Of a stretch of 45,884 nt of DNA, positions 34,051 through 43,594 are shown in pieces; the stretch's first letter is position 1, and every line of letters starts with the position of its first letter. The notes below the pieces were generated by a model. That model worked only from the letters and a program-made list of their open reading frames with translations, had not been told where the DNA came from and searched no databases. Origin of the DNA: Porphyromonadaceae bacterium UBA7042 (lineage in GTDB: Bacteria > Bacteroidota > Bacteroidia > Bacteroidales > Muribaculaceae); assembly GCA_002494015.1 (NCBI GenBank), contig DLAR01000072.1:1-45884 (forward strand), in the 5' to 3' direction. Both the position numbers and the translations under genes were made by a program.

Positions 34051-35400
34051 TTATTCAACGGGAACCACACGGATGTTGTCGATAGCGAAGACCGGGTTAC
34101 AGGTTTCGTCGTCGCCGCCTGAACCGGCCACACCCTGCACGCCGCCGTGCCAAACGAAGATAGTCAGACCGTCAAAGTCGGCTTTGTTGAGTCCGCGGGA
34201 AGCGGGTTTGCCTTCGTTGGTATAGGTGAAAGTGTTGAGGGGGAGTGCGATTGTCTGCCACTGTCCGCCGGTAGAGAATGCGCCTGACTGCCAAGGATTC
34301 CAGAGGCCGCGGGGAAGGTCGGTGTTTCCGTAATATCCGTTGCTTGCGGTGCTGAAATCGACAACCGAAGAGGGGGTAAACATAATCTGCATTGCTGCCG
34401 ATGCCCAAGGATTGGCCTCGGGGATGAAGACTTCCATCTTGAGCTGGAGATTGGCAACACCGTAGGTTTCAAGCATTGCGGCCATTTCGGGGAGTGAGCT
34501 GAGGGTGGGGTAACCGGCAGAGGGTTCGGGCCAGTAGTTGAGACAGAACTGGTCTTCGGCCCAAGTGCCGCCGATGGCGTTCTTGATTTCAGTTCCACCG
34601 AAGTAGAGGTAGTTTCCGTCAATTGCGGGGATGTCGGCATCATCGCCGGGGGCGTGGATCATACCGTTACGCCAGCCGTGGCCCGACTGGAGACCGCCGT
34701 GGGAGCCATCCCAGTCAAAGAGGATGTTGCGGGTGTCGCGGAACTGGAATGCCGAGCGGCCTGAACCGTAGATTGAGTTCACGTTCATGTAGCCGGCAGT
34801 TGCGTTCTCGGGGACGATGAACTTGATGGCGGTCTTGGTAATCGATGTGATATTGTCCTGAGGCACGTTCACGTTGCCGGCCATCGTGATGGACAGGGGA
34901 ACGTTGGGGTCGTCGATGAAGTAGTCGCCATAGATGGTGACCTCGGTTCCGGCGGTGGCGTACTCGCAGGAGATCGAGCGCACCGAGGGACCGGGGACGA
35001 GAACGTTGAAGTCATAGTCGACCACGTTGCCGTCGGCGGTGTGCATGTAAATCTTGTTGGTCACCGTCTCGGGGATGTTGCTCGGCACGTTTACCAAGAG
35101 GGTGTGATCAGTGATATAGCTTGTGTTGAGAATGGCTTTCTGATCGTTGAAATAGATTTCATGAATAGAGGTGAGGTTGTCACCGACGAGACACACGAGA
35201 TTGTCAAGATAGGCACCGGTCAGGAGCGAGTCGGCATTTTCGATACCGCCGGGGCGGATGTACTTCACGACGGGGGAACCTGAAGTGAGCTCGAATTTGT
35301 CGGGTTGGTCTTCACACGACACAGCGGTCACGCCCATCAGCAGGGCGGCTGCACCTAAAAACCATTTATTGTTCAATATATTTTTCATTGTAGTTTTCAT
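34051..35400 (-). CDS. Surface glycan-binding protein (SGBP-B type) lipoprotein
   Basis: A 449-residue lipoprotein with signal peptide and lipobox (VTAVSC, Cys29), followed by EDQPD, an acidic surface-export type sequence. The first half has IPT-like domains (GAYLDNLVCLVGDNLTSIHEIYFNDQ, and ATAGTEVTIYGDYF). The C-terminal ~240 residues begin near NILFDWDGSHGGLQSGHGW and resemble the ligand-binding domain of surface glycan-binding proteins, with exposed Trp and Tyr residues such as QFCLNYWPEPSAGYPT, SNGYYGNTDLPRGLWNPW and FVWHGGVQG. It follows SusD by 15 bp. A start at 35388 (MKNILNN) is equally possible. Confidence 0.88.
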   Translation of the reverse strand: MKTTMKNILNNKWFLGAAALLMGVTAVSCEDQPDKFELTSGSPVVKYIRPGGIENADSLLTGAYLDNLVCLVGDNLTSIHEIYFNDQKAILNTSYITDHTLLVNVPSNIPETVTNKIYMHTADGNVVDYDFNVLVPGPSVRSISCEYATAGTEVTIYGDYFIDDPNVPLSITMAGNVNVPQDNITSITKTAIKFIVPENATAGYMNVNSIYGSGRSAFQFRDTRNILFDWDGSHGGLQSGHGWRNGMIHAPGDDADIPAIDGNYLYFGGTEIKNAIGGTWAEDQFCLNYWPEPSAGYPTLSSLPEMAAMLETYGVANLQLKMEVFIPEANPWASAAMQIMFTPSSVVDFSTASNGYYGNTDLPRGLWNPWQSGAFSTGGQWQTIALPLNTFTYTNEGKPASRGLNKADFDGLTIFVWHGGVQGVAGSGGDDETCNPVFAIDNIRVVPVE

Positions 35401-35415
35401 TCAGGAGGTTGATGA

Positions 35416-37170
35416 TTAGTAGGCATAGAGTTCACGCACATCCTCGTGGACGGGGTCCTTCAGGAGGTTGGGGTTGAGAACCACGTCCTCGCTGGGGAAG
35501 GGGAGGGTGAAAGATGACGCGGTGACATTGGGGGCGGGGGTTCCGGTGTTATATCCTGCCTCGCCTTCATCGCCCGACTCGGCAGCCTTGGAGATGTCCC
35601 ACACGCCGTTTTCGTAGTAGTATTTAAAGAGTCCGTTCACGTTCCAGTACTCGTTGCGACGCTGATCCTTGATTTCGGCGATAGCATCGTTCATGCGGTA
35701 GTAGGAGAGACGGACATAGTCATACCAGCGGTCACCCTCGCCTGCGAGTTCGAGGCGGCGTTCTTTCCACACGTCGTCAAATGTTATCGAGGTCACGGGA
35801 GTGCTGCCGGGGATAGCGCGGCCGCGCACTGCGTTGAAGGCTTCGAGAGCAGAGGCATTGGATGTTGACTCGTTGTTGCCAAGAACAGCCTCGGCATAAA
35901 TCAGGTAGACATCGGAGAGACGGAGAATGTGTGTGGCCAGCTGGTTGAACATGTTACCTGCTGAAACACCAAGGGCCGATTCGTGGTCATAGGCGTTTCC
36001 GTAGAGGTTTTTCACGTTGAATGCGCCTGTGGCCGAGTCCCATTTACCGGTTGTGCCCTTGGCATACTCGCCGTCGTAGCAGAACTGGAGGGGGTCGAAA
36101 CCTCCCTTGTCGGTCCAGAAGTACTCATATTTGTCGCCGGGGAGCATCATAGTGGCCTTGCGGCGGGTATCGGTGTCGATGCGGTTGGCGGGGTTGGTGT
36201 TGATGAGGTCGATGCCGAAAGCATCCTGAAGGTCAACCGAGGGGCCGTTGTAACCGCCCCAGCAGTCGCCGAACTCGTCAAATCCCTGAGGCGCGAGGTC
36301 GCTCTGGAGAGTGTTCTGCTGAGTCCAAGGGTCACGGCCTGCGCTCCAGCGCCATGCGATGAGTGATTCCTCGTTCTCGTTGTTGGCGAGACGGAACACG
36401 TCGGAATAGTTTCCGAGAAGATGACGGCCCGAGTTGTCGATGACATCCTTGGCGAGCTTTGCGGCCATGTCAAGGTCGGCTTGGTTTCGAGTACCGGTCA
36501 TTCCGAGACCCGAGCGGGTCAGGTATACTTTGGCAAGAAGCGCCTCGGCACAGTAATAGTCGATGCGGCCTTTGGATGCCGACTTGGGCAGGAGTTCCAT
36601 AGCCTTTTCAAGGGTCATGATGGTGTACTCATAGACATCGGCACGCTGTACCTTGAACTTCTTGTTGTAGTCGCCCGAGGAAATGTCGGCCGAGTTGTCG
36701 TGGACGATGGGTACGTCACCGAAAGTGCGCACGAGATAGAAGTAGGCCATAGCCTTCCATGTGAGGGCCTCGCCGCAGGTGGCGTTTTTGGCAGCCTCGC
36801 TGGGCCCGTCGGCATTCTTGATGTAGTTGTAGACGGTATTGGAGTGACCGATTACAGCCCATAGGGAGTAGGACATGTTGACGAGGTCTTCATCGGTACC
36901 GTTGACGGTGAATGTCAGGTAGGGAGACGAACCCCAGAACATGTTGCCCGAAAGCACCTCGCCCACTTTGATGAAGCCGCGCTGGAAGTCATACCAAGGT
37001 GAGTTGTAGAGGTAGTTTACACTCTGATAGCACTGCTCGTCGGTTTTGTAGAAGGTACCGGCGTTTTCGTTATCTTCGGCAGGACGGTCAAGGAAGTCCT
37101 CACACGAAGTGAAGCAGAGACCGATAGCGGCGACGGCAGCGGTATATTTGATATTTTTGATGATATTCAT
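35416..37170 (-). CDS. SusD-like starch-binding-type lipoprotein
   Basis: The surface lipoprotein lid of a SusCD importer. Its 584 residues start with a lipoprotein signal (AIGLCFTSC, Cys23) and EDFLDRPAEDNENAGTF, typical of SusD. Tetratricopeptide-like helices follow (EALTWKAMAYFYLVRTFGDVPIVH; GRIDYYCAEALLAKVYLTRSG; HILRLSDVYLIYAEAVLG). The C-terminal FPSEDVVLNPNLLKDP is also family-typical. It is 31 bp downstream of SusC. Acidic residues directly after Cys fit surface location. The glycan specificity cannot be read from sequence alone, but the neighbours indicate beta-mannan. Confidence 0.95.
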   Translation of the reverse strand: MNIIKNIKYTAAVAAIGLCFTSCEDFLDRPAEDNENAGTFYKTDEQCYQSVNYLYNSPWYDFQRGFIKVGEVLSGNMFWGSSPYLTFTVNGTDEDLVNMSYSLWAVIGHSNTVYNYIKNADGPSEAAKNATCGEALTWKAMAYFYLVRTFGDVPIVHDNSADISSGDYNKKFKVQRADVYEYTIMTLEKAMELLPKSASKGRIDYYCAEALLAKVYLTRSGLGMTGTRNQADLDMAAKLAKDVIDNSGRHLLGNYSDVFRLANNENEESLIAWRWSAGRDPWTQQNTLQSDLAPQGFDEFGDCWGGYNGPSVDLQDAFGIDLINTNPANRIDTDTRRKATMMLPGDKYEYFWTDKGGFDPLQFCYDGEYAKGTTGKWDSATGAFNVKNLYGNAYDHESALGVSAGNMFNQLATHILRLSDVYLIYAEAVLGNNESTSNASALEAFNAVRGRAIPGSTPVTSITFDDVWKERRLELAGEGDRWYDYVRLSYYRMNDAIAEIKDQRRNEYWNVNGLFKYYYENGVWDISKAAESGDEGEAGYNTGTPAPNVTASSFTLPFPSEDVVLNPNLLKDPVHEDVRELYAY

Positions 37171-37201
37171 GATTGATTGTTTTCAGATTTTGGATTGATG
37201 A

Positions 37202-40200
37202 TTAGAACGAAACATTTAATCCGAAAGAGTAAACGGTGGGTGAGGGGTAGCGTCCGCCGTCAAGGCCGTAAACGAGGCCCGACGAGTCCTGAGTCGATGC
37301 ACCAACTTCGGGATCATAACCTTTGTAGCCTGTAATAGTGCAGAGGTTCTGAATGTTGCAGTAGATGCGGAGGTTTTCGAGATGGAGCTTGCGGAGCCAC
37401 TGCTTGCGCAGGGTGTATCCGAGGGTGATGTTTTTCAGTCGGATGTAGGAGCCGTCCTCGACATAGCGGTCGCTGATGCGGTCGTTGTCGTTGGGGTCGT
37501 TGAGACGGGCGGCAGGAGTCTTGGTCTTCCAGTTGGAGACACGGACATTCTCGATGTCGTTGTACCAGTATTGTCCGGCGGGATAAACCTTGTTGGGGTC
37601 GATGGGCACGAGCTGGGCGCGGTCGTTGACGCTGTTGAGCTGGTTGGTCCATGCCGACTTCATGTTGGTCAGGTTGATCGAGAGGTAGTTCATGACGTCG
37701 TTGCCATAGGAACCGTTGATGAATACTGACAGGTCGAAGTCCTTGTAACGGAAGGTGTTGTTCCAGCCGAAAGTGAAGTCGGGCATCGGAGAACCGATCG
37801 AAGTGCGGTCATGCTCGTCGATAATGCCGTCGGGCACACCGTCGGGGCCGCTGATGTCCTTGTATTTGAGGTCGCCTACCCACACGGTGTTGCTCTTGTC
37901 AAACACGCCGTCGGAGGGATAGTGGGCCTTGTCCTTGGGGGAGTTGAGGATATCATCGTAGTCGCGGTAAACGCCGTCGACAACATAGCCGTAGAAGTTG
38001 TAAAGAGGTTTGCCGATTTCCGAAACCGATACCACGTCACTCCACTGGCCGTAGCCTACGAGGTTGGCGCCGTCGGTTCCCGAGAGGGCTTTCAGTTTGT
38101 TGCGGTTGAACGAGAACTGGAGATTGGTCTCCCATTCAAAGTCGCCAACGAAGGGACGGCCTGTAACCTCGATTTCAATACCTTTGTTCTCGATTTCGCC
38201 ATAGTTGCCTTTGGGAGCGGCGAGTGCCGATGAACCATTGCCCTGAGTACCCATGTAGGAGGGGAGCTGGAGCGACATGAGCATGTCTTTTGACGACTTG
38301 ATGTAGGCGTCGAAGACAAAGTTGAGTCGGTTGTTGAAGAAGTTCAGGTCGAGACCGACGTTCCATTGTTCCTGAGTCTCCCACTTGATACCGGTGTTGG
38401 GGATGTTGGCGGGACGGAAACCTTGACCGAGAGCCGAGGGCATGCGAGACATGGCTGTGCCCCATGCATAACCTCCGATATTGGCGTTACCTGTCTGGCC
38501 CCAGCCAAAGCGGAGCTTGCCGTTGTTGAACCACGGGGTGAGCGATTCAAAGAATTTCTCGTTGGAGAAACGCCATGCGCCTGCAACCGAGTGGAATCCG
38601 GCCCAACGGTTGTCGGGGCCGAAGTTGGAGCTGCCGTCATAGCGGTAGGTGTAGGTCAGGAGGTAGCGGCCGTCCCAGTTAAGGGTCTCGCGGGTGAAGA
38701 ACGAAGCCATCGACGAGCTGCCGTAGCCGGTTCCGATATTAAACGAAGGCTTGTTGCCGAGGGCAGGGTTGTTGACTTCGTTGGAGGGGAGATTCTGGGC
38801 AAACACGCTGGTCCAGTTATAGGATGATTCCCAACATTCCTGACCCACCATGGCCGAGTAGCTGAGTTTGCTCCATTCGCCCGAGTAGGTGACGTAGTTT
38901 TTCAGCTGCCAGAACCAAGAATCGTTTTTCTGGATAGAGCTTTCGTTGGTTGCCTGTACATAATTTCCGAGGTCGATAGTGGGTTTGAATCGGTCACCCT
39001 TGGAGTTGTTTACATCGTAACCGAACTCGGCGTGCCAGATGAGGTTCTTGATCGGGGTCACGTCAAAGAAGAAGTTACCCGAGAGTTTTTTACGGTTGAG
39101 CTTGATCTGGTTGAGCATAGCCAGCGCGATGGGGTTGGGGTTGGTGTAACCTTCGCGCACAACGGTAGCGTAGTTGCCGTCGACATCATAGATGGGGATG
39201 TCGGGCAGAGAGGTCAGCGAGTAGTAAACGATACCTTGGTTACCGTCGGCGAGCTTGAGGTTCTCCTTGGTGTCGGCGTAGGTGGCCGACATGCCGAGTT
39301 TCAACCAAGATTTGAGCTGCGCGTCAAGGTTGGCGCGGAAAGAGAAACGCTCGAAGTCAGAACCGATGATGGTACCTTCCTGATTCATGTAAGAACCCGA
39401 TACATAGTATGACACCTTGTCAGAGCCGCCTTGTGCCGAAATCTGGTGCTGGTTCTGGAGGGCGGTGCGGAACATCGCGTCCTGCCAGTTGGTGCCGACA
39501 CCGAGGATTGACGGGTCAGAGTACCAGTCGTTGGGCTTTTGATAACCCTGAGACACATAGTCGTTGTAAAGACCTGCATATTCGCGCAGGTTCATCATGT
39601 CGAGACGCTTGTTCTGGTGCTGAACGGCAACCATGCCGTCATAGGTGAACTTGGCTTCGCCCGCTTTACCGCGCTTGGTGGTTATGAGCACGACACCGTT
39701 GGAGCCTTGGGCACCGTAGATGGCGGTAGCCGAGGCATCCTTGAGGATTTCCATTGACACGATGTCGCTGGGGTTGATGGTCGAAAGAGGTGATATTGTC
39801 GAGACTTTGCCGTTTCCGAGTGCATCTCCGAGGCCAAAGTCACCGCCCGAGTTTCCGCCGCCTTGAACGATTACGCCGTCAATGACGTAGAGGGGCTCGG
39901 CGTTGGCGTTGATGGTGGCCTGACCGCGCACGCGGATTGAGGATGAAGAACCGGGGGCACCCGAAGTGGCAACAGCCTGAACGCCGGTTGCACGGCCTTG
40001 GAGCGACTGGTCGAGGTTGGTAATCACAGAGCCTTTCATCGCGTCTTCGCCGAGTGATGACGAAGCTCCTGCGAGGTCACTCTTTTTCATTGTACCGTAG
40101 CCCACGACAACCACTTCGTCGAGGACTTCGGAATCCTCCTCAAGCGTGACGGTGATGTCGGTGCGGCCGTTGAGGGCCACTTCTTGGGGTTTCATCCCGA

Positions 40201-40438
40201 CGTAGGATATTAAAAGTGTAGCGTTAGGTGATTTCACTTTGATTACGAAATCACCGTCGATTCCGGTGGCGATACCGTTGGCAGTATTGCCCTTCTCTTG
40301 CACTGTCGCGCCGATAAGGGGCTCACCCGTCTTATCCTGCACAATGCCTTTCACTGAAGTCTGGGCAACGGCTGTGAGCATGACACACAGCATGAGAGCC
40401 GTCAGCAGACATCTCAGGTCAAAAATTTTACTTTTCAT
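37202..40438 (-). CDS. SusC-like TonB-dependent outer membrane transporter
   Basis: It imports oligosaccharides across the outer membrane with SusD as lid. From the ATG at 40436-40438 the protein begins MKSKIFDLRCLLTALMLCVMLTAVAQ, a signal peptide; an alternative ATG lies at 40447. A carboxypeptidase-regulatory-like domain follows (VKGIVQDKTGEPLIGATVQEKG, about 30-110). Then come the TonB-box region EVLDEVVVVGYG, a plug domain with IRVRGQATINANAEPLYVIDG, and the SusC-type barrel to the C-terminal FGLNVSF. About 1078 residues, which is normal. It is the first gene of the five-gene SusC-led unit. Confidence 0.95.
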   Translation of the reverse strand: MKSKIFDLRCLLTALMLCVMLTAVAQTSVKGIVQDKTGEPLIGATVQEKGNTANGIATGIDGDFVIKVKSPNATLLISYVGMKPQEVALNGRTDITVTLEEDSEVLDEVVVVGYGTMKKSDLAGASSSLGEDAMKGSVITNLDQSLQGRATGVQAVATSGAPGSSSSIRVRGQATINANAEPLYVIDGVIVQGGGNSGGDFGLGDALGNGKVSTISPLSTINPSDIVSMEILKDASATAIYGAQGSNGVVLITTKRGKAGEAKFTYDGMVAVQHQNKRLDMMNLREYAGLYNDYVSQGYQKPNDWYSDPSILGVGTNWQDAMFRTALQNQHQISAQGGSDKVSYYVSGSYMNQEGTIIGSDFERFSFRANLDAQLKSWLKLGMSATYADTKENLKLADGNQGIVYYSLTSLPDIPIYDVDGNYATVVREGYTNPNPIALAMLNQIKLNRKKLSGNFFFDVTPIKNLIWHAEFGYDVNNSKGDRFKPTIDLGNYVQATNESSIQKNDSWFWQLKNYVTYSGEWSKLSYSAMVGQECWESSYNWTSVFAQNLPSNEVNNPALGNKPSFNIGTGYGSSSMASFFTRETLNWDGRYLLTYTYRYDGSSNFGPDNRWAGFHSVAGAWRFSNEKFFESLTPWFNNGKLRFGWGQTGNANIGGYAWGTAMSRMPSALGQGFRPANIPNTGIKWETQEQWNVGLDLNFFNNRLNFVFDAYIKSSKDMLMSLQLPSYMGTQGNGSSALAAPKGNYGEIENKGIEIEVTGRPFVGDFEWETNLQFSFNRNKLKALSGTDGANLVGYGQWSDVVSVSEIGKPLYNFYGYVVDGVYRDYDDILNSPKDKAHYPSDGVFDKSNTVWVGDLKYKDISGPDGVPDGIIDEHDRTSIGSPMPDFTFGWNNTFRYKDFDLSVFINGSYGNDVMNYLSINLTNMKSAWTNQLNSVNDRAQLVPIDPNKVYPAGQYWYNDIENVRVSNWKTKTPAARLNDPNDNDRISDRYVEDGSYIRLKNITLGYTLRKQWLRKLHLENLRIYCNIQNLCTITGYKGYDPEVGASTQDSSGLVYGLDGGRYPSPTVYSFGLNVSF

Positions 40439-40605
40439 TAAATGCAATTTTAAGGTAATATTGGTTGTTAGTTATTAATGTTTCAGGGTAATCGATAATT
40501 AGGGTCGTAATATTATATATGTGTCAGATATATAATTTAAGGGAACATTGCGCTGTGTTGAGGTTTGTCAGATTCAGACGGGTTAGGTCACTTTTATTGA
40601 TATTG

Positions 40606-40624
40606 CAAATGTAGTGCAAAGATA
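40606..40624 (-). promoter_or_regulatory. Two overlapping-range -7 boxes upstream of SusC
   Basis: On the minus strand, TACATTTG (40606-40613) and TATCTTTG (40617-40624) both match TAnnTTTG. Neither has a TTG 19-21 bases upstream, as expected for a promoter that depends on an activator. Transcription from either would give a leader of about 150-170 bases. Confidence 0.5.
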
Positions 40625-40802
40625 CAATATAAAGTGATACTTTTTTATCGTCTAATTGCACTTTATGGATATTTAATGCAAGGATATTGTTTTTAAGTTT
40701 AGGTGGGTTAAAATGTGATTTTTTTGTGAAAAGGCTGATACATAACCGCTAAGAAGGCGTGTCAGTGGCTGGGAGCAAGTGTCATAATGTGTCGGCCAAA
40801 AT

Positions 40803-40841
40803 GACAGGCGGCATTGCCGTTTCCGCGCAATTCCGCCTGTC
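40803..40841 (-). terminator. Hairpin after the GH5 mannanase gene
   Basis: Arms 40803-40811 and 40833-40841 pair perfectly (9 bp), with additional inner pairing of ATTGC and GCAAT. On the minus strand it is followed by ATTTTGG. It starts 22 bases after the GH5 gene and would separate that unit from SusC. Confidence 0.6.
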
Positions 40842-40863
40842 GGGTCCGATTGGATAGGCGTTG

Positions 40864-42135
40864 TTATCGTTTTGCCGCAGCGCGGATTATTGCGATTGTC
40901 GTTGTGTCGCAGGCAAAGACCGAGTTTAGTCCCTGCGGCTCTTGAGCCGGGTCGCCGGTGTAGTCGTCGCCATGCTGCCATGTGTCGTGGGCCGGGACTG
41001 CGAGTCCGCCCCATCCCCAGAAGTTGACACCGGCAATTTTGCCGGTATTTCTCACTTGGGAGAAGACATGGCTGTAATAGTTGTCGCGTCCGGTCACCGG
41101 GGTTGCCATTCCGTCGCGCGGATAGCCGAATTCTTCGAGCACGATGGGTTTGCCGATCTGGGAGAGACGCGCGTGGTGTGCGTCGATATAGGCATCGGTG
41201 TTGCGGCATGCGGCAGCTACGCTGTCGGTGACGGTCGATTCGCTGATCCAGCTCCAGTTGTAGGGCCAGATGTGGATTGTGCCGTAGTCGACCTCGGGGA
41301 AAGAGTGGATGCGGGTCCACAGTTCAATATCTTCCTCGCAACCGTGGGAACCCTCGCTGCCTACCGATACCAAGTGGTTGGTGTCAAGCGACTTGATGAG
41401 CCGTGCGGTCTCGCCGATCCACTCGGCAAATGCTTCCTTGTTGTCTTCGCCGAATGCCCTCGGTTCGTTGGCAATCTGCCATGACATGATTGCGGGCGAT
41501 TCGGAATAGGGTCGGCCGGTGACACTGTTGGTGCGGGTGACGATGTTGCGCACATGGTTGGCCGCGAGAGTCTTGGCCGAGTCGCTTTGAACGAATTGTT
41601 TCACATAGTCCATGTAGGCGGGCCATCCGTCGACCGAGGGGATTACGGCTTTTCCGTGACCGGCCCATTCGAGATAGGCACTGTAGCCGCCGCTCCATTC
41701 CCATGCGTTGTTGAGATAGATTACCGCTTTCATGCCTCGCTTTTCAAGCTCGGCGATGAAGTAGTCAAGTCCGCGCAGAATAGTATCATTGTACACGCCG
41801 GGTGCAGTCTGAAGATTAGGCTCGATGTGTGACGCGAGGCCGTCGGGGCCGTCGCCGCCGGCGAGCACGCGGAGGTTGTCGATGCCGATGGCTTGGAGCG
41901 AGTCAAGCTCGGCGGCGAGGCGCTCGCGGTTACCGAAAGAGCCGTCGGACGCAAGCAGCGGGCCATACCAGAAATTGGTTCCGATATACCGGTAGACTGA
42001 GTCACCGTCATAAAATTCACCATTTTTAACAGTGATAAAATTGTCATCTTTCTCAGTCGTGGTTGTGCTATTTTTGCCATTGCTGCATGAGGCGGCAATC
42101 AATACCGCTGCGGCAGCGAGTGGTAGAAGTTTCAT
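40864..42135 (-). CDS. GH5 family beta-mannanase-like lipoprotein
   Basis: A 423-residue lipoprotein (VLIAASC, Cys17; then SNGKN, not acidic, so probably periplasmic). The GH5 barrel begins FITVKNGEFYDGDSVYRYIGTNFWYG, a pattern of subfamily 7 mannanases. The acid/base is E224 (MSWQIANEPRAFGED) and the nucleophile E335 (PIVLEEFGYPRD). WGWGGLAVPAHD near the C-terminus is also usual for this subfamily. It probably cleaves mannan or glucomannan oligosaccharides, or releases mannose or mannobiose. It lies 34 bp after the acetylesterase gene, at the end of a three-gene unit. Confidence 0.88.
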   Translation of the reverse strand: MKLLPLAAAAVLIAASCSNGKNSTTTTEKDDNFITVKNGEFYDGDSVYRYIGTNFWYGPLLASDGSFGNRERLAAELDSLQAIGIDNLRVLAGGDGPDGLASHIEPNLQTAPGVYNDTILRGLDYFIAELEKRGMKAVIYLNNAWEWSGGYSAYLEWAGHGKAVIPSVDGWPAYMDYVKQFVQSDSAKTLAANHVRNIVTRTNSVTGRPYSESPAIMSWQIANEPRAFGEDNKEAFAEWIGETARLIKSLDTNHLVSVGSEGSHGCEEDIELWTRIHSFPEVDYGTIHIWPYNWSWISESTVTDSVAAACRNTDAYIDAHHARLSQIGKPIVLEEFGYPRDGMATPVTGRDNYYSHVFSQVRNTGKIAGVNFWGWGGLAVPAHDTWQHGDDYTGDPAQEPQGLNSVFACDTTTIAIIRAAAKR

Positions 42136-42169
42136 TGATTGAAGAAATAAAGAGTAAGAAGTGTTTATG

Positions 42170-43594
42170 TTATTCCCAGTCGTCGGTGCGGAACGGCACG
42201 AGCGGCATCCCCATGAGGTCTTTGACGCTGCCTATCGCGAAGTTGCGGAAACAGTAGCGCACCGCCTTGATTTCGGGTACTTTGTCGCTTGTGACGACTA
42301 TTGTCCGGGTTTCGTAGTCCTCGGTAGCCTCGGCGGGGTAGAACACGCGGTCTTCTCCCGCGACCTCGAAGCCTTCAAGAACATCGTTGGGGGTGAATCC
42401 GGCATCAGCGTTGTCAAAGTGGAGGACTGCCTTGTTGTCGGTGACATCCATAGACTTGAATGTAGGGTAAGTGGCCGGGATGCCGTTGATGCCGTAGGTG
42501 CGGTTAGCGGCCATGAACGCGAGACGCTCGCCGATGTCGCGCTTGTTGGAGGCGTGGACATCTTCAAGCTCGTAGGGGAACACCACGTCGGTCGTGCAGA
42601 CCACGCCGCTGTTGGGAGTGATGCCGGCGGCATGGTGCTGGCACTCGCGGAACCGGGCGGCATAATCGGCATCCGGGTCGCCGTAGTTCCACGGCGGCAT
42701 CTCGACGAAGTAGAATGGCGCGTCGGGTTGTCCCCACTGTTTGCGCCAAGTCTCGATCATCTCTTTCTGATGGGCCGGGTATTCCTTGTGCCGTCCCACG
42801 TTGGATTCCCCTTGGTTCCACAGGAATCCCTTGACGGTGTAGCCGATGAGGGGGTGGAGCATCGCGTTGTACATCACCCCGATGCGTTCATATTCCTGAA
42901 GGGTCGAGTCGCGCTCGGCGTTCATGTCCCATCCCGGGTAGGTGTCGAGTATTTCCTGCGGAATCCATCCTTCTACCTTTGAACCGCCGTAGGCACATGC
43001 GATGATTCCGACCGGCACGTTGAGGATGTCGGTCAGCGACTGGGCGAAATGATAGCCGAGGGCCGAAAATTCGTGAGCATCGGCGGGATTGGATGTCTTC
43101 CACTTTCCCTCGACACGGTCCTGAGAGGTGTAGGAACCTTTCTTGGGTACGGTGGCAACGCGGATTCCGGGATATTTGCCCGAATAGGCTATTGTCTGTG
43201 CCGCCCCCATGATGGGCTGCGTCCAGAAGCCGCGCAACGGCATCTCCATGTTGGACTGTCCCGAGCAGAACCACACTTCGCCTATCAGCACATTGTCGAT
43301 AGCGGTTTTTTCACCGTCGTCAAAGGTGATGGAATAGGGTGTGAACGATGCTGCGGGGGTCTTGACGGCCACATCCCATCGTCCGGTCTTTTTATCAGCT
43401 GTGACGGTGTAGGTTTTGTTGTCCCATGATGGGGTTACAGTCACTTTTTTGCCCGGTTTGCTCCATCCCCACAGACGGGCGTCGGTATTTTGTTGCAGGA
43501 CGGCGTTGTCACTGAAAATATCGGGCAAATCCACGGCTGAGAGTGCCGGGACGGCAAGCATGGCCATACCGGCTAATGTGTTGCGCAATTTCAT
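42170..43594 (-). CDS. Second sialate O-acetylesterase-type carbohydrate esterase
   Basis: A 474-residue SGNH esterase with signal peptide (MKLRNTLAGMAMLAVPALSA). NVLIGEVWFCSGQSNMEMPLRG carries nucleophile S114. CAYGGSKVEGWIPQEIL, FLWNQGESNVG and the later DVHASNKRDIGERLAF (Asp/His region) follow. It resembles the esterase at 20801-22228 throughout and is probably its paralogue, with a different loop after the nucleophile (FWTQPIMGAA here). A longer frame to 43663 exists. I chose the ATG at 43592-43594 because it overlaps the GH5 stop as ATGA and gives a proper signal peptide. A role in removing acetyl groups from acetylated glucomannan is inferred. Confidence 0.88.
   Translation of the reverse strand: MKLRNTLAGMAMLAVPALSAVDLPDIFSDNAVLQQNTDARLWGWSKPGKKVTVTPSWDNKTYTVTADKKTGRWDVAVKTPAASFTPYSITFDDGEKTAIDNVLIGEVWFCSGQSNMEMPLRGFWTQPIMGAAQTIAYSGKYPGIRVATVPKKGSYTSQDRVEGKWKTSNPADAHEFSALGYHFAQSLTDILNVPVGIIACAYGGSKVEGWIPQEILDTYPGWDMNAERDSTLQEYERIGVMYNAMLHPLIGYTVKGFLWNQGESNVGRHKEYPAHQKEMIETWRKQWGQPDAPFYFVEMPPWNYGDPDADYAARFRECQHHAAGITPNSGVVCTTDVVFPYELEDVHASNKRDIGERLAFMAANRTYGINGIPATYPTFKSMDVTDNKAVLHFDNADAGFTPNDVLEGFEVAGEDRVFYPAEATEDYETRTIVVTSDKVPEIKAVRYCFRNFAIGSVKDLMGMPLVPFRTDDWE

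Larger units (their letters stand above)
40439..40863. other. 425-bp regulatory region between SusC and GH5
   Basis: No gene seen. It holds the terminator-like hairpin of the GH5 unit (40803-40841) and two minus-strand -7 boxes (40606-40613 and 40617-40624). It also has an 8-bp inverted repeat ATAAAGTG/CACTTTAT (40629-40636 and 40659-40666), which may be a regulator site, and a leader of about 150 bases before SusC. Confidence 0.6.
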
